Below are positions 48,448 to 57,247 of a stretch of DNA of 64,000 nucleotides, one piece after another. The DNA is taken from positions 1 through 64,000 of the forward strand of contig NZ_JAIVAT010000001.1 in the NCBI RefSeq assembly GCF_020172085.1, read 5' to 3'. The position numbers were made by a program, and so were the translations under genes. Position 1 is the stretch's first letter. The number at the start of each line of letters is the position of its first letter. Source of the stretch: Rossellomorea aquimaris. Lineage in GTDB: Bacteria; Bacillota; Bacilli; Bacillales; Bacillaceae_B. The notes below the pieces were generated by a model, which was given only the letters and a program-made list of their open reading frames with translations, did no database searches and was not told the origin of the DNA.

Positions 48448-49521
48448 TTGTCGATACCAAGTGATCCCTTTACATTAATGACAAGAGTATACCGCACTGT
48501 ATTTCCAATCGTGCACAGAGAATTAGACGGATGGAAGGAGCGGGCTGAAGGGATACCCAATCAGGAGCTTAGAAACCAGGCACTTGCGAGCATCGAGCAT
48601 AAAACGTTCCACTGCGAGGGAGGATCGATTCTTTCCCTCCTTGCCCTGGACCAGAAAATAGAGACAATCCGTTTCATAGTCGCCTATCAGACGATAAGCG
48701 ACTATTTGGACAATCTATGTGACCGCAGTGTTTCCCTGGATCCAGAAGACTTTGCCCTTCTTCATCAGTCCATGAAAGATTCATTGACAGTGGGGGCAGA
48801 GCCTGTAAATTATTATGCTTTAAGAAAAGATCAGGATGATGGGGGATATCTCAGAGATTTAGTCCTGTCCTGTCAATCCGTTCTCGCAAAGTTAAGTCAC
48901 TATGACAGTATCAAGAAGGACCTCCTGGAATTGTGTGAGTATTATTGCGATCTACAGATACATAAGCACGTGAAGGAAGAGGAGAGGGTGGAAAGGCTCC
49001 AGGACTGGTTTGAAATCCACCGTCCCAACTTGCCTGACATGAATTGGTACGAGTTCTCCGCCTGCTCGGGTTCGACCCTCGGAATCTTTTGTTTAGTATC
49101 ATACGCTTGCCGCCGGGACTTCCAGCCATCGTACACAGAGACCATCAAGAGGGGATATTTTCCCTACATTCAAGGCTTACATATCCTTCTTGATTATTTC
49201 ATCGATCAAGATGAAGACCGGCAGGGAGGGGATTTAAACTTCTGCTTTTACTATGAAGATGAAGAGCATCTAAAAGAGAGGCTCCTCCACTTCCTGCAGA
49301 AAGCCGATGAACATACCGGTGAGCTTCCCCATGCTCACTTTCACCGCTTAATCAATAAAGGACTCATTGGAGTCTATCTATCGGACGACAAAGCAGCGAA
49401 ACAATCAAACGTCCAATCCTTCTCCAAACAATTCATCGGAGAAGCAGGCTGGATCACCCGATTCTTCTACATGAACGGGAAAATCTACCGCAAATGGAGA
49501 AACCGCAAAAGAACATCCTGA
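48448..49521 (+). CDS. ytpB: YtpB-like tetraprenyl-beta-curcumene synthase
   Basis: About 357 residues of the DUF2600 family; B. subtilis YtpB cyclises tetraprenyl diphosphate to tetraprenyl-beta-curcumene, precursor of sesquarterpenes. Conserved blocks are YQTISDYLDNLCDRS, YCDLQIHKH and LLDYFIDQDEDRQGGDLNFC, Asp-rich segments likely to bind the diphosphate. GTG 48439 and ATG 48442 lie within the ribosome site AAAGAGGTGAT; TTG 48448 is correctly spaced and gives MSIPSDPF, like the MTVPEHPF start of YtpB. Confidence 0.92.
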   Translation: MSIPSDPFTLMTRVYRTVFPIVHRELDGWKERAEGIPNQELRNQALASIEHKTFHCEGGSILSLLALDQKIETIRFIVAYQTISDYLDNLCDRSVSLDPEDFALLHQSMKDSLTVGAEPVNYYALRKDQDDGGYLRDLVLSCQSVLAKLSHYDSIKKDLLELCEYYCDLQIHKHVKEEERVERLQDWFEIHRPNLPDMNWYEFSACSGSTLGIFCLVSYACRRDFQPSYTETIKRGYFPYIQGLHILLDYFIDQDEDRQGGDLNFCFYYEDEEHLKERLLHFLQKADEHTGELPHAHFHRLINKGLIGVYLSDDKAAKQSNVQSFSKQFIGEAGWITRFFYMNGKIYRKWRNRKRTS

Positions 49522-49532
49522 ATAGAGTGAGA

Positions 49533-49580
49533 AAGAGGGACGACCTTCGAAATCATTTCGAAGGTCCGTCCCTTATTTTG
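49533..49580 (+). terminator. terminator after ytpB
   Basis: GGGACGACCTTCGAAAT and ATTTCGAAGGTCCGTCCC form a long stem followed by TTATTTTG. Confidence 0.94.
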
Positions 49581-49759
49581 TCTTTTTTATCAAACTATAG
49601 TTGGACAAATATCTTCTATTAACGACCATTAATGTCATATTTATACATAAATTTTTTGTTGCTTTTTCGGGTTTAGAGTCGATAGTCCTTTATTTTGAAT
49701 TTCAAAAAATAAACCTTTTTGACTAAATATGCATTATTTCGTAATACTAAATAACTATT

Positions 49760-49802
49760 TGTTATCTGAAAATATTTACTTTTCAGAATACTAAAGTATA
49801 TT
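49760..49802 (+). promoter_or_regulatory. promoter and CodY-like boxes upstream of the InhA gene
   Basis: A likely promoter is TTTACT (49775-49780), 16 bases, TATATT (49797-49802). Two 15-mers resemble the CodY box AATTTTCWGAAAATT: 49778-49792 with three mismatches, overlapping the -35 box, and 49760-49774 with four. Together they also form a perfect inverted repeat TCTGAAAA-7-TTTTCAGA (49765-49787). The rest of 49581-49759 is A/T-rich without other signal. Confidence 0.55.
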
Positions 49803-49848
49803 GTAATTAGTTTGAAAATTTAGTACATATTTTAAGGGGGAATCATGT

Positions 49849-52263
49849 TTGAAATCTCGTAAAATGTTGTCGATGGCCATGGCTGCGGCTCTAAGTGTAG
49901 GGGCATTTGCTGTACCTGCATCAGCTGCGACCGTAGGACCTGAGAATGTGTTAGCAAAGCCAACGGTGAAATATGACCATAAGCATGGAGGGGCTTTCGA
50001 TTTAGGTATTGCGAATGATGAACGCCTGATCGAAATGCTGAAGAAGGAAGGTAAAATCAAGAAAAATGCGACACCAGCAGAAGCTCAGAAAGGTTTGCAA
50101 AAGTTCTTGAAAGCAAAAATGGATTCTGCTGAAAAACAAGCAGATGAAGGCGACCTTCAAACGGAAGAAGTAAAGACGAAAGAAAAGCTTCAAAAAGCCA
50201 TGAAAAATAATAGTGTTACCTCCGGGAAAGGGAATAAGCTAGGACACGCTAAGAAGAATTCTCCAGATCCGGTGAAAGAAGAAGCATATGACGGTGAAAA
50301 ACGTACGGATGAAGTATTGGTACTTCTCGTTGATTATCCGGACAAGCCTCATAACTCCATGACCGAAGATGAAACGGATATGTATTATGATGGGGACGAT
50401 GCATACTCACGCGAACATTATCAAGACATGCTATTTGGAACAGGCGGTTGGAAAGGTCCTGATGGCAAGACTTATGTTTCGATGAAGCAATACTATGAAC
50501 AGCAATCTGGTGGAAGCTATTCAGTGGACGGTAATGTTGCGGGCTGGTACACAGCAAGTAATCCGGCAGCTGCCTATGGTGGTAATGATCCACAGCCAGA
50601 CGGAAGCGACGTAAATGCACGCGGCCTGATCAAAGAAGCTCTTGCTCAAGCAGCAGCTGACCCGAACGTTAACCTTGCAGACTATGATAAATGGGATCGT
50701 TACGATCTTGATGGTGATGGGAATTACCTAGAGCCAGACGGACTTGTCGATCACTTAATGGTCATTCACTCAGGTGTTGGTGAAGAAGCTGGCGGTGGAT
50801 CTTTAGGATCTGATGCTATCTGGTCTCACCGTTGGAACCTTGGTGGAATTTTTCCGATTGCTGGATCTCCTACTCCAGAAGTTGACTATTGGGGACAAGG
50901 TACAATGTACGCATATGATTACACAATCGAACCTGAAGACGGTGCAGTCGGTGTTATGGCCCATGAATTTGGACATGATTTAGGACTTCCTGATGAATAC
51001 GACACCCAATACACTGGTACTGGTGAACCTGTGAGCTACTGGTCCATCATGGCAAGCGGAAGCTGGGCTGGAGCGATTCCAGGTACAATGCCTTCTGGAT
51101 TCAGTCCATACATGAAAGAAATGCTGCAGGCTTCTGCTGTAGTGGATAATGAAGGTACGAAAGGGAATTGGCAAACTGGAAGTGAGTACAGCGTAGAAGA
51201 CATTACACGTAAAGGAACTGAAGTCCTTTTAGATGAAGCAGCAACTAAAGGTACCAATAACGATGTTGTAAAAATTGATCTTCCTCAAAAAGAGGTACAA
51301 GGCATTATGCCAGCATTTGGAGAAAAGTACTACTATAGTACAAAGGGAGATGACCTTAATACATCTCTAGTTTCTCCTGAATTTGATCTAACGAATGCAA
51401 CAAACGCTACATTCAGCTTCAAAACGTTATATGATGTTGAGTACGATTACGATTTCCTTCACGTTACGGCTACAACGGATAGCGGTGAGGAAGTTGAACT
51501 GGACACGATCGGTGACGATGATACGGATGGAGATGCTCGTGCTGAATCAACTAAAGGTGAATGGGTTGATAAGTCTTACGATTTAAGCCAATTTGCCGGT
51601 CAAAAAGTAACACTTACATTCAATTACGTTACAGATGGCGGCCTTGCTCTTGATGGCTTCGCATTAGATAATGCCACTTTAATAGTTGATGGAAATGTCG
51701 TGTTTGAAGATGGCGCTGAAGGCGACCCTCAATTTAAAACGGAAGGTTTCGAAGTATCAAACGGAATTTCCCTGAAGGAGCACTACTACCTGCTTGAATG
51801 GCGCAGTCACAACGGTGTCGATGAAGGTCTTGCCAACATCCGCCGTGGTGCAAGCTTAATGCAATTCGATGACGGTTTGGTTGTATGGTATGTAGATAAA
51901 TCATACAGCGATAACTGGACAGGAACTCATCCTGGAGACGGTTTCGTTGGGGTTGTCGATGCAGACCAAAAAACAAACTATTGGAGCGACGGATCAGTTG
52001 GATCTACACGCTACCAAGTTCACGATGCGGCATTCAGCCTAAACAAATCAGAAAAAATGTTCCTGGATTACTCTGAATTACTGGGACTGACGATGAAAGA
52101 TAACCATACTAAACGTAATCCACTATTCGACGATAGTAAAGATTACAGCAACAAGGGTATGGTAGACGCTGGACGTAACGTACCGAACTACGGATTAAAA
52201 TTCCGTGTTACTGGCCAAAGTCATGACGGTTCAGTCGGTAAAGTTTTAATCTACAAGAAATAA
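49849..52263 (+). CDS. immune inhibitor A-type secreted metalloprotease (M6)
   Basis: 804-residue secreted zinc protease. Signal peptide at 1-26 (cleavage near ASAAT), propeptide-like region to about 130, M6 catalytic domain with HEFGHDLGLPDEYD (zinc ligands H372, H376; catalytic E373), then a jelly-roll-like domain with many Asp residues and the C-terminal VEG-type region. In B. cereus and B. thuringiensis InhA proteins degrade antimicrobial peptides and tissue proteins. Start TTG 49849, eight bases after GGGGG. A five-codon frame (ATG 49845) overlaps the start. Confidence 0.93.
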   Translation: MKSRKMLSMAMAAALSVGAFAVPASAATVGPENVLAKPTVKYDHKHGGAFDLGIANDERLIEMLKKEGKIKKNATPAEAQKGLQKFLKAKMDSAEKQADEGDLQTEEVKTKEKLQKAMKNNSVTSGKGNKLGHAKKNSPDPVKEEAYDGEKRTDEVLVLLVDYPDKPHNSMTEDETDMYYDGDDAYSREHYQDMLFGTGGWKGPDGKTYVSMKQYYEQQSGGSYSVDGNVAGWYTASNPAAAYGGNDPQPDGSDVNARGLIKEALAQAAADPNVNLADYDKWDRYDLDGDGNYLEPDGLVDHLMVIHSGVGEEAGGGSLGSDAIWSHRWNLGGIFPIAGSPTPEVDYWGQGTMYAYDYTIEPEDGAVGVMAHEFGHDLGLPDEYDTQYTGTGEPVSYWSIMASGSWAGAIPGTMPSGFSPYMKEMLQASAVVDNEGTKGNWQTGSEYSVEDITRKGTEVLLDEAATKGTNNDVVKIDLPQKEVQGIMPAFGEKYYYSTKGDDLNTSLVSPEFDLTNATNATFSFKTLYDVEYDYDFLHVTATTDSGEEVELDTIGDDDTDGDARAESTKGEWVDKSYDLSQFAGQKVTLTFNYVTDGGLALDGFALDNATLIVDGNVVFEDGAEGDPQFKTEGFEVSNGISLKEHYYLLEWRSHNGVDEGLANIRRGASLMQFDDGLVVWYVDKSYSDNWTGTHPGDGFVGVVDADQKTNYWSDGSVGSTRYQVHDAAFSLNKSEKMFLDYSELLGLTMKDNHTKRNPLFDDSKDYSNKGMVDAGRNVPNYGLKFRVTGQSHDGSVGKVLIYKK

Positions 52264-52269
52264 TTAAGC

Positions 52270-52303
52270 AAAGGGTGACGGCGATTCGGCCGTCACCCTT
52301 TAA
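52270..52303 (+). terminator. terminator of the InhA gene
   Basis: AAAGGGTGACGGC and GCCGTCACCCTTT pair; weak T tail. Confidence 0.88.
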
Positions 52304-52373
52304 GCATGTTAGTGGACATTTTTTTCATCAGAATTGATAATAATACACACATCAATTAAAGGAGATGTCCATT

Positions 52374-53369
52374 TTGAAGCTAAGTGTCTTAGATCAGTCA
52401 CCGATTGCAGAAGGAATGAGCCCTCAAGAGGCTTTACATCATACAGTAACATTAGCACAGCATGCAGAGAAATTAGGGTTTGAACGGTTCTGGGTATCAG
52501 AGCATCATGATTCCACGGGACTTGCCGGTTCATCACCGGAAGTGTTAATTGCTCATCTTGCTCAAAATACGTCAAAGATCCGAGTAGGGTCTGGAGGCAT
52601 CATGCTTCCCCATTACTCTTCATACAAAGTAGCGGAGAATTTCCGATTGCTGGAAGGGTTGAACCCGAATCGGATCGATTTAGGATTGGGGAGGGCACCT
52701 GGAGGGATGCCGATGGCTACGATGGCCCTTCATGACGGGAAACCACGGGATGTGAATCGCTATCCAGAACAGATCGATGATCTCCTAGGCTATCTCACGG
52801 ATTCCTTACCTGATGGTCATCCGTACCAGGGTTTAACAGCTGCACCTTTGATCAAGACGATGCCGGAAGTATGGATGCTCGGTTCAAGTCCATCCAGTGC
52901 GATGCTGGCAGCTCAAAAAGGACTGCCATACACATTCGCTCAGTTCATCAATGGGGAGGGTGGACCACAATATACTCAAGCCTACCGAAATAACTTTGTT
53001 CCCTCGGAGTACTTGAAAGAACCGAAGAACATCGTGGCCGTATTTGCCATCTGTGCAGAGACGGATGAGGAAGCAGAAAGAGTCGCATCGAGCTTGGATC
53101 TTTCAATCCTGATGATCGAGCAAGGCATGCGCTCGAACGGAACGCCAAGCCCAGAAAAAGCGGCTGCCTACCAATACACTCCATTTGAAGAAATGAGAGT
53201 GCGTGAAAACCGCAAGCGGATGGTGGTCGGAAATCCGAAAAAAGTGAAAGAAAAACTTCTTGCACTCAGCGAACAGTACCAAACCGATGAAATCATGCTC
53301 GTAAGCATCACCCATGACTTCAAAGACAAACTCAAATCATTTGAACTCATCGCAAACGAATTATTATAA
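52374..53369 (+). CDS. LLM-class flavin-dependent oxidoreductase
   Basis: 331-residue luciferase-like monooxygenase (bacterial luciferase fold, FMN-dependent). Typical blocks are KLSVLDQSPIAEG, RFWVSEHHDSTGLAGSSPEV, GSGGIMLPHYSSYKVAE and RIDLGLGRAPGG. Substrate unknown. ATG 52365 abuts the ribosome site AAAGGAG and is unlikely; TTG 52374 is nine bases from it and gives MKLSVLDQSP, the usual start. Confidence 0.9.
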   Translation: MKLSVLDQSPIAEGMSPQEALHHTVTLAQHAEKLGFERFWVSEHHDSTGLAGSSPEVLIAHLAQNTSKIRVGSGGIMLPHYSSYKVAENFRLLEGLNPNRIDLGLGRAPGGMPMATMALHDGKPRDVNRYPEQIDDLLGYLTDSLPDGHPYQGLTAAPLIKTMPEVWMLGSSPSSAMLAAQKGLPYTFAQFINGEGGPQYTQAYRNNFVPSEYLKEPKNIVAVFAICAETDEEAERVASSLDLSILMIEQGMRSNGTPSPEKAAAYQYTPFEEMRVRENRKRMVVGNPKKVKEKLLALSEQYQTDEIMLVSITHDFKDKLKSFELIANELL

Positions 53370-53371
53370 AA

Positions 53372-53412
53372 AATAGGGACGGACCTTCTCAGAGGTCCGT
53401 CCCTATTTTTTA
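53372..53412. terminator. bidirectional terminator (LLM gene / ytqB)
   Basis: AATAGGGACGGACCTCT-type arms pair (AGGGACGGACCT with AGGTCCGTCCCT) with A and T runs. Shares its core with the terminators at 43188 and 49533. Confidence 0.95.
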
Positions 53413-53982
53413 TCTCTTCTCCAACGCTACAATGAATGGAGGATTGTTAAGCTGGTTCATGAATTGATAACGAAGGACATGAACGTAGTTTTGATCCAAT
53501 CGTTCAACGTAGCGGAGAATGTAATCCCGTTCTACCGCGCCTTCTGGATGTCCATGATAAATCACGAGAACAAGGATTCCTTCAGGTGCCATCATTTCTA
53601 GAATTTGATTCAGAGCAAGTATCGTCGTTTTTGGACGGGTGACGATATCTTTGTCACCGCCTGGTAAGTATCCAAGATTAAAGACTGCTCCCGTCACTTT
53701 CCCATGATGCAATGGGGGGATGACGTTCATGACGGTCTCGTGTCCCTGATGAAAAAGGGTCACGCGGTGGGCAAGATCATGGGTATTGAGCTGTTCCCTG
53801 GTGTTTTCAATGGCTTCTTCTTGAATATCAAAACCATATACACGACCGTTTTCTCCAACTAAGCGAGCGAGGAACAGGGTATCATGCCCATTTCCAAGCG
53901 TTGCGTCTATGGTAATGTCTCCCGGTTTGACAGCTCTTTCTAACAGCTGTCTTGCGAAAGGTAGTATTCGATCTAATTTCAT
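53410..53982 (-). CDS. ytqB: YtqB-like class I SAM-dependent methyltransferase
   Basis: 190 residues: DITIDATLGNGHDTLFLARLVG is motif I and YGFDIQEEAIENT motif II; VFNLGYLPGGDK is the (D/N)PPY-like block of the rRNA-methylase-like YtqB family. Substrate not established. Overlaps ytqA by four bases (ATGA). Confidence 0.9.
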   Translation of the reverse strand: MKLDRILPFARQLLERAVKPGDITIDATLGNGHDTLFLARLVGENGRVYGFDIQEEAIENTREQLNTHDLAHRVTLFHQGHETVMNVIPPLHHGKVTGAVFNLGYLPGGDKDIVTRPKTTILALNQILEMMAPEGILVLVIYHGHPEGAVERDYILRYVERLDQNYVHVLRYQFMNQLNNPPFIVALEKR

Positions 53983-54944
53983 GCTTTCACATCCACTTTA
54001 TAAAATTTTCCCTGCCAGCTGTCCCGGCGTTTCAGTTCATCGTCAATGGCGTTGAGTACGCTCCATTTATTCACACTCCACATTGGTCCGATCATCAGGT
54101 CGATAGGTCCGTCCCCGGTTATGCGGTGTACGATCATCTCGGGCGGGATGACTTCCAATTGGTCACAGACGAGTTTGACGTAGTGGTCAAAATCCATGAA
54201 GTCCACCAGTCCTTTTTCGTATTGCTTGACCATGGGTGTACCTTTTAATAAGTGCAGGAGGTGGATCTTGATTCCTTGGACGTCAAGTCCCGCTACCTCA
54301 CGTGCCGTTTCCATCATCATGTCCTCATTTTCCTGGGGAAGTCCGTTAATAATATGGGAGCACACACGAATTCCGTGTCGGCGCAATTTATTGACACCAT
54401 CAACATAACATTGATAGTCATGCGCCCGGTTGATCAAGCCTGCTGTTTTTTCATGAACGGTCTGCAGACCCAGCTCCACCCATAGATAGGTTCTTTTATT
54501 CAATTCAGCCAGGTACTCGACCACGTCGTCTGGAAGACAATCGGGGCGGGTGGCGATGGAAAGACCGACGACTCCTTCCTGATGAAGGACGGATTCATAC
54601 TTTTCCCTTAGCACATCAACAGGTGCATGCGTGTTTGTGAATGCCTGGAAATAGGCCATGTATTTTCCATCTTTCCATTTTTGATGCATTCTTCCTTTTA
54701 TGTCATTAAACTGCTTTTCCAGGGGATCGACCCTGCTTCCGGCGAAATCTCCTGATCCGGCGGCGCTGCAAAAGGTACAGCCGCCGTGAGCAACCGTGCC
54801 GTCACGGTTAGGGCAGTCGAAGCCGCCATCTAAAGCGACCTTAAAGACTTTATGTCCAAAATGATTTCTCAAATGGTAGTTCCACGTATGATATCGTTTT
54901 AAATCTGTGGCATATGGAAATGGGTTTGTCCCGATGACAAACAC
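53979..54944 (-). CDS. ytqA: YtqA-like radical SAM protein (TIGR01212)
   Basis: About 320 residues. CPNRDGTVAHGGCTFC contains the CxxxxxxxxxxxCxxC iron-sulfur motif of this family, followed by ATRPDCLPDDV and LQTVHEKTAGLINRAHDY. Function unknown, probably RNA or cofactor modification. The start is unclear: GTG 54944 overlaps the ribosome site TAGGAGGTG, while the well-spaced codon is ATC (54935), giving IGTNPFPY. Co-translated with ytqB. Confidence 0.9.
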   Translation of the reverse strand: MFVIGTNPFPYATDLKRYHTWNYHLRNHFGHKVFKVALDGGFDCPNRDGTVAHGGCTFCSAAGSGDFAGSRVDPLEKQFNDIKGRMHQKWKDGKYMAYFQAFTNTHAPVDVLREKYESVLHQEGVVGLSIATRPDCLPDDVVEYLAELNKRTYLWVELGLQTVHEKTAGLINRAHDYQCYVDGVNKLRRHGIRVCSHIINGLPQENEDMMMETAREVAGLDVQGIKIHLLHLLKGTPMVKQYEKGLVDFMDFDHYVKLVCDQLEVIPPEMIVHRITGDGPIDLMIGPMWSVNKWSVLNAIDDELKRRDSWQGKFYKVDVKA

Positions 54945-55146
54945 CTCCTAGCTTTCAATGTGTTAAACGGTATGTAGGTCGTTCAAAAAGATTTTATCAT
55001 GAACAGGGGGACAAATGTATCCTGCGAAAGGAAATAGGCGAAGATTACCACTTCTGAAACGGACAATCGGGTTCAAACTAAGAGGGAGAGGAGCTAAGGA
55101 TGGGTCCTTTCTCTTCTTTATTCCAACCATCAAGGAGGTAGTCGTA

Positions 55147-55440
55147 ATGGCAACCAGAAATTCAATGGATGAATGCATTCAAAAGTGTGAAGATGCCATT
55201 CGTTACGCTCAAGAACAATATAAATCAGGGTCGCAGCAGGAGCATTATCATGATGTGGAGTACACGAAAGCCATGCAGCAGTTAGAAGAAGCAGTCAACG
55301 ACGTGGCTCACATGGCGAATAGTGCAAACTCACAACAGCGTGAACAACTGCACCGCATGAGACTTCAGCTTCAGACTTTACAGAATGAAATGATTTTGTT
55401 AGATCATGATCCAAATGTCGTGGGAGGTAAATTACATTGA
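55147..55440 (+). CDS. ytzC: YtzC-family protein (DUF2524)
   Basis: 97 residues, all-helical and glutamine-rich (MATRNSMDECIQKCEDAIRYAQEQ). Matches the YtzC family of Bacillus; function unknown. ATG 55147 has AAGGAGG upstream; an open frame from 55015 lacks a site. Its stop overlaps the next start (TTGA). Confidence 0.9.
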   Translation: MATRNSMDECIQKCEDAIRYAQEQYKSGSQQEHYHDVEYTKAMQQLEEAVNDVAHMANSANSQQREQLHRMRLQLQTLQNEMILLDHDPNVVGGKLH

Positions 55441-55601
55441 GTACACGCTCTGATCAAAACAACCCTGAACAAAAGACCCGTAGTGATTTCCGAACCATGG
55501 ATACAGAATTCGGTGCAGAAAACAACCCGGTCAAAGAAGCCAAAAAGCGCTACGAAAAACAGGGTCAACCTGTTAAATCCGACCATCACAACGGTAAATG
55601 A
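55437..55601 (+). CDS. 54-residue hydrophilic protein, possibly gamma-type SASP-like
   Basis: GGGAGG lies nine bases before TTG 55437. The product STRSDQNNPEQKTRSDF ... MDTEFGAENNPVKEAKKRYEK is highly polar. TEFGAENN-V-x-x-A resembles the TEFASET-x-V repeat of gamma-type small acid-soluble spore proteins, but there is one copy only, so the assignment is weak. Translationally coupled to ytzC. Confidence 0.6.
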   Translation: MSTRSDQNNPEQKTRSDFRTMDTEFGAENNPVKEAKKRYEKQGQPVKSDHHNGK

Positions 55602-55605
55602 TCGT

Positions 55606-55643
55606 CATGAACCAGGTGCTCATTATGAGTGCCCGGTTTTTTT
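55606..55643 (+). terminator. terminator after the ytzC unit
   Basis: ACCAGGTGCTCA and TGAGTGCCCGGT pair with a mismatch, followed by seven T. Confidence 0.9.
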
Positions 55644-55735
55644 ATTTTTTCAAGAAATAATTCTTGCTCCCGTTCACCAAAAGGAGTAAAATCCTTTTGG
55701 GACTCGAAATAAAAGAGTGGAAAGGGGGCAGAGTG

Positions 55736-56923
55736 ATGCCCAAATCTTTATGGCTGCTAGTCATTGGAATGATGGTGAATGTGACGGGAGCTTCTTTTTT
55801 ATGGCCGCTCAATACCATCTATCTTCATGAAAATTTAGGAAAGTCACTATCTGTGGCGGGAATTGTGCTGATGATGAATGCAGGCGCGAGTGTCATTGGA
55901 AATCTGATTGGAGGAACATTGTTCGACCGTTTTGGTGGATATCGTTCCATTCTATTAGGGATTTCCATTACATTATCCGCCCTGATCGGAATGAACATTT
56001 GGCACGGCTTTTCTTTCTATGTTGTCTTCTTGACGATTGTTGGATTTGGCTCAGGGATCGTATTTCCTTCCATGTATGCCATGGCAGGTTCTGTTTGGCC
56101 GGAAGGTGGAAGGAAAGCATTCAATTCTGTCTATGTCGCTCAAAACATTGGAGTTGCTGTAGGAGCTGCCTTGGGCGGTTTCGTCGCTTCATTCTCCTTT
56201 AACTATATATTTTTAGCGAATTTGAGTATGTATATCGTCTTTTTCTTGATTGCAATGTTTGGCTATCGGAACATTTCCGTTGCTGGTCACCAAACGTCGG
56301 TGCTGAATGAATCGAAGGTGATCAAGGATCGCTCGAAACTAAAGGCTCTTCTATTCATTTGTATCGCCTATTTATTATGCTGGGTGGGCTATGTGCAGTG
56401 GCAATCCACTATTGCAACGTATACGCAGGAAATCAATATTTCCTTGAAACAATACAGCTTATTGTGGACGATCAACGGTGCACTCATCGTTCTGGCACAG
56501 CCGCTTTTATCAAAAGCCATCAAGCGATTCGAAAACAATTTAAAGCTTCAAATCATGATCGGGACTGTCATTTTCATGATGTCGTTCGGTGTGGCATCGA
56601 TGGCTGATCAATTTCAATGGTTTGCTATGGCCATGATCATTTTGACCATTGGTGAAATGCTCATTTGGCCTGCGGTTCCAACTATAGCGAACTCACTTGC
56701 CCCAAAGGGAAGAGAGGGGTTCTATCAAGGAATCGTCAACAGTACTGCCACGGGCGGAAGAATGATCGGTCCGTTCATCGGAGGAGTACTGGTGGATGTA
56801 TTCAGCATGCAGGTGCTGTTCATGACGTTGATCGCTTTCTTTGTCGTTTCATTATTGATCACCAGTCAATATGACCGGCCATTGAGAAAGAAAAATGCCG
56901 TTCCCGTTTCGGCTCAACAATAA
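55736..56923 (+). CDS. MFS transporter
   Basis: 395 residues, about twelve membrane segments in two halves. GTLFDRFGGYRSILLG is the loop 2-3 signature (G-x-x-x-D-R-x-G-R-R type), and the C-terminal half has SLAPKGREGFYQGIVNSTATGGRMIGP. Similar to drug-efflux-like MFS proteins near ytqA in B. subtilis (yttB), substrate unknown. ATG 55736 is seven bases after GGGGG; the frame is open from 55664. Confidence 0.88.
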   Translation: MPKSLWLLVIGMMVNVTGASFLWPLNTIYLHENLGKSLSVAGIVLMMNAGASVIGNLIGGTLFDRFGGYRSILLGISITLSALIGMNIWHGFSFYVVFLTIVGFGSGIVFPSMYAMAGSVWPEGGRKAFNSVYVAQNIGVAVGAALGGFVASFSFNYIFLANLSMYIVFFLIAMFGYRNISVAGHQTSVLNESKVIKDRSKLKALLFICIAYLLCWVGYVQWQSTIATYTQEINISLKQYSLLWTINGALIVLAQPLLSKAIKRFENNLKLQIMIGTVIFMMSFGVASMADQFQWFAMAMIILTIGEMLIWPAVPTIANSLAPKGREGFYQGIVNSTATGGRMIGPFIGGVLVDVFSMQVLFMTLIAFFVVSLLITSQYDRPLRKKNAVPVSAQQ

Positions 56924-56925
56924 AG

Positions 56926-56957
56926 AAACCCCCAATGAAAATTCATTGGGGGTTTTT
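56926..56957 (+). terminator. terminator of the MFS gene
   Basis: AAACCCCCAATGAA and TTCATTGGGGGTTT pair, T run follows. Confidence 0.96.
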
Positions 56958-56963
56958 CTCCAT

Positions 56964-57088
56964 ATAAAAAGGGCTCCCGTTTCCTACGGAAGCCCACTTG
57001 CAAAAAATTGAGGCGGTGGATCAGCAAACGCCACATCGTTTGTTGTCACTAGGACGTGATCCCCGACTTACACAATTCAGCTCATCGC
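56964..57088 (-). ncRNA. putative structured small RNA
   Basis: On the minus strand a promoter TTGTTT (57123-57118), 17 bases, TATTCT (57100-57095) is followed by about 120 bases with no frame and ending in a strong terminator (GGGCTTCCGT with ACGGGAGCCC and five T, 56995-56966). Inside, CAAACG-6-CGTTTG (57042-57025) and CAC-GTCCTA-GTG (57058-57047) are hairpins enclosed by GGAT/ATCC. The loop GTCCTA resembles the RUCCU loops of the Bacillaceae-1 RNA motif, but only one loop fits. A C-rich stretch CCACCGCC is unpaired. Confidence 0.6.
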
Positions 57089-57247
57089 TATAATAGAATA
57101 GCATAGGACTTTTAAAAAAACAAGCCAATTTTAAAAAAACTTCGGATTGGTCATGTGTATGAAAGAAGAAAGGTGCCCGTATCGATGAAACAAGACTATA
57201 GAGAAATAGGAATGAAAATCCGAATGGGACGCAGAACCATTTCTACA

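Noticed and set aside
57018-57062. Purine riboswitch or hammerhead ribozyme for the structured RNA region
   Set aside because: The enclosed two-hairpin layout prompted the idea, but the conserved core bases of either are missing, and the RNA has its own terminator before any gene.
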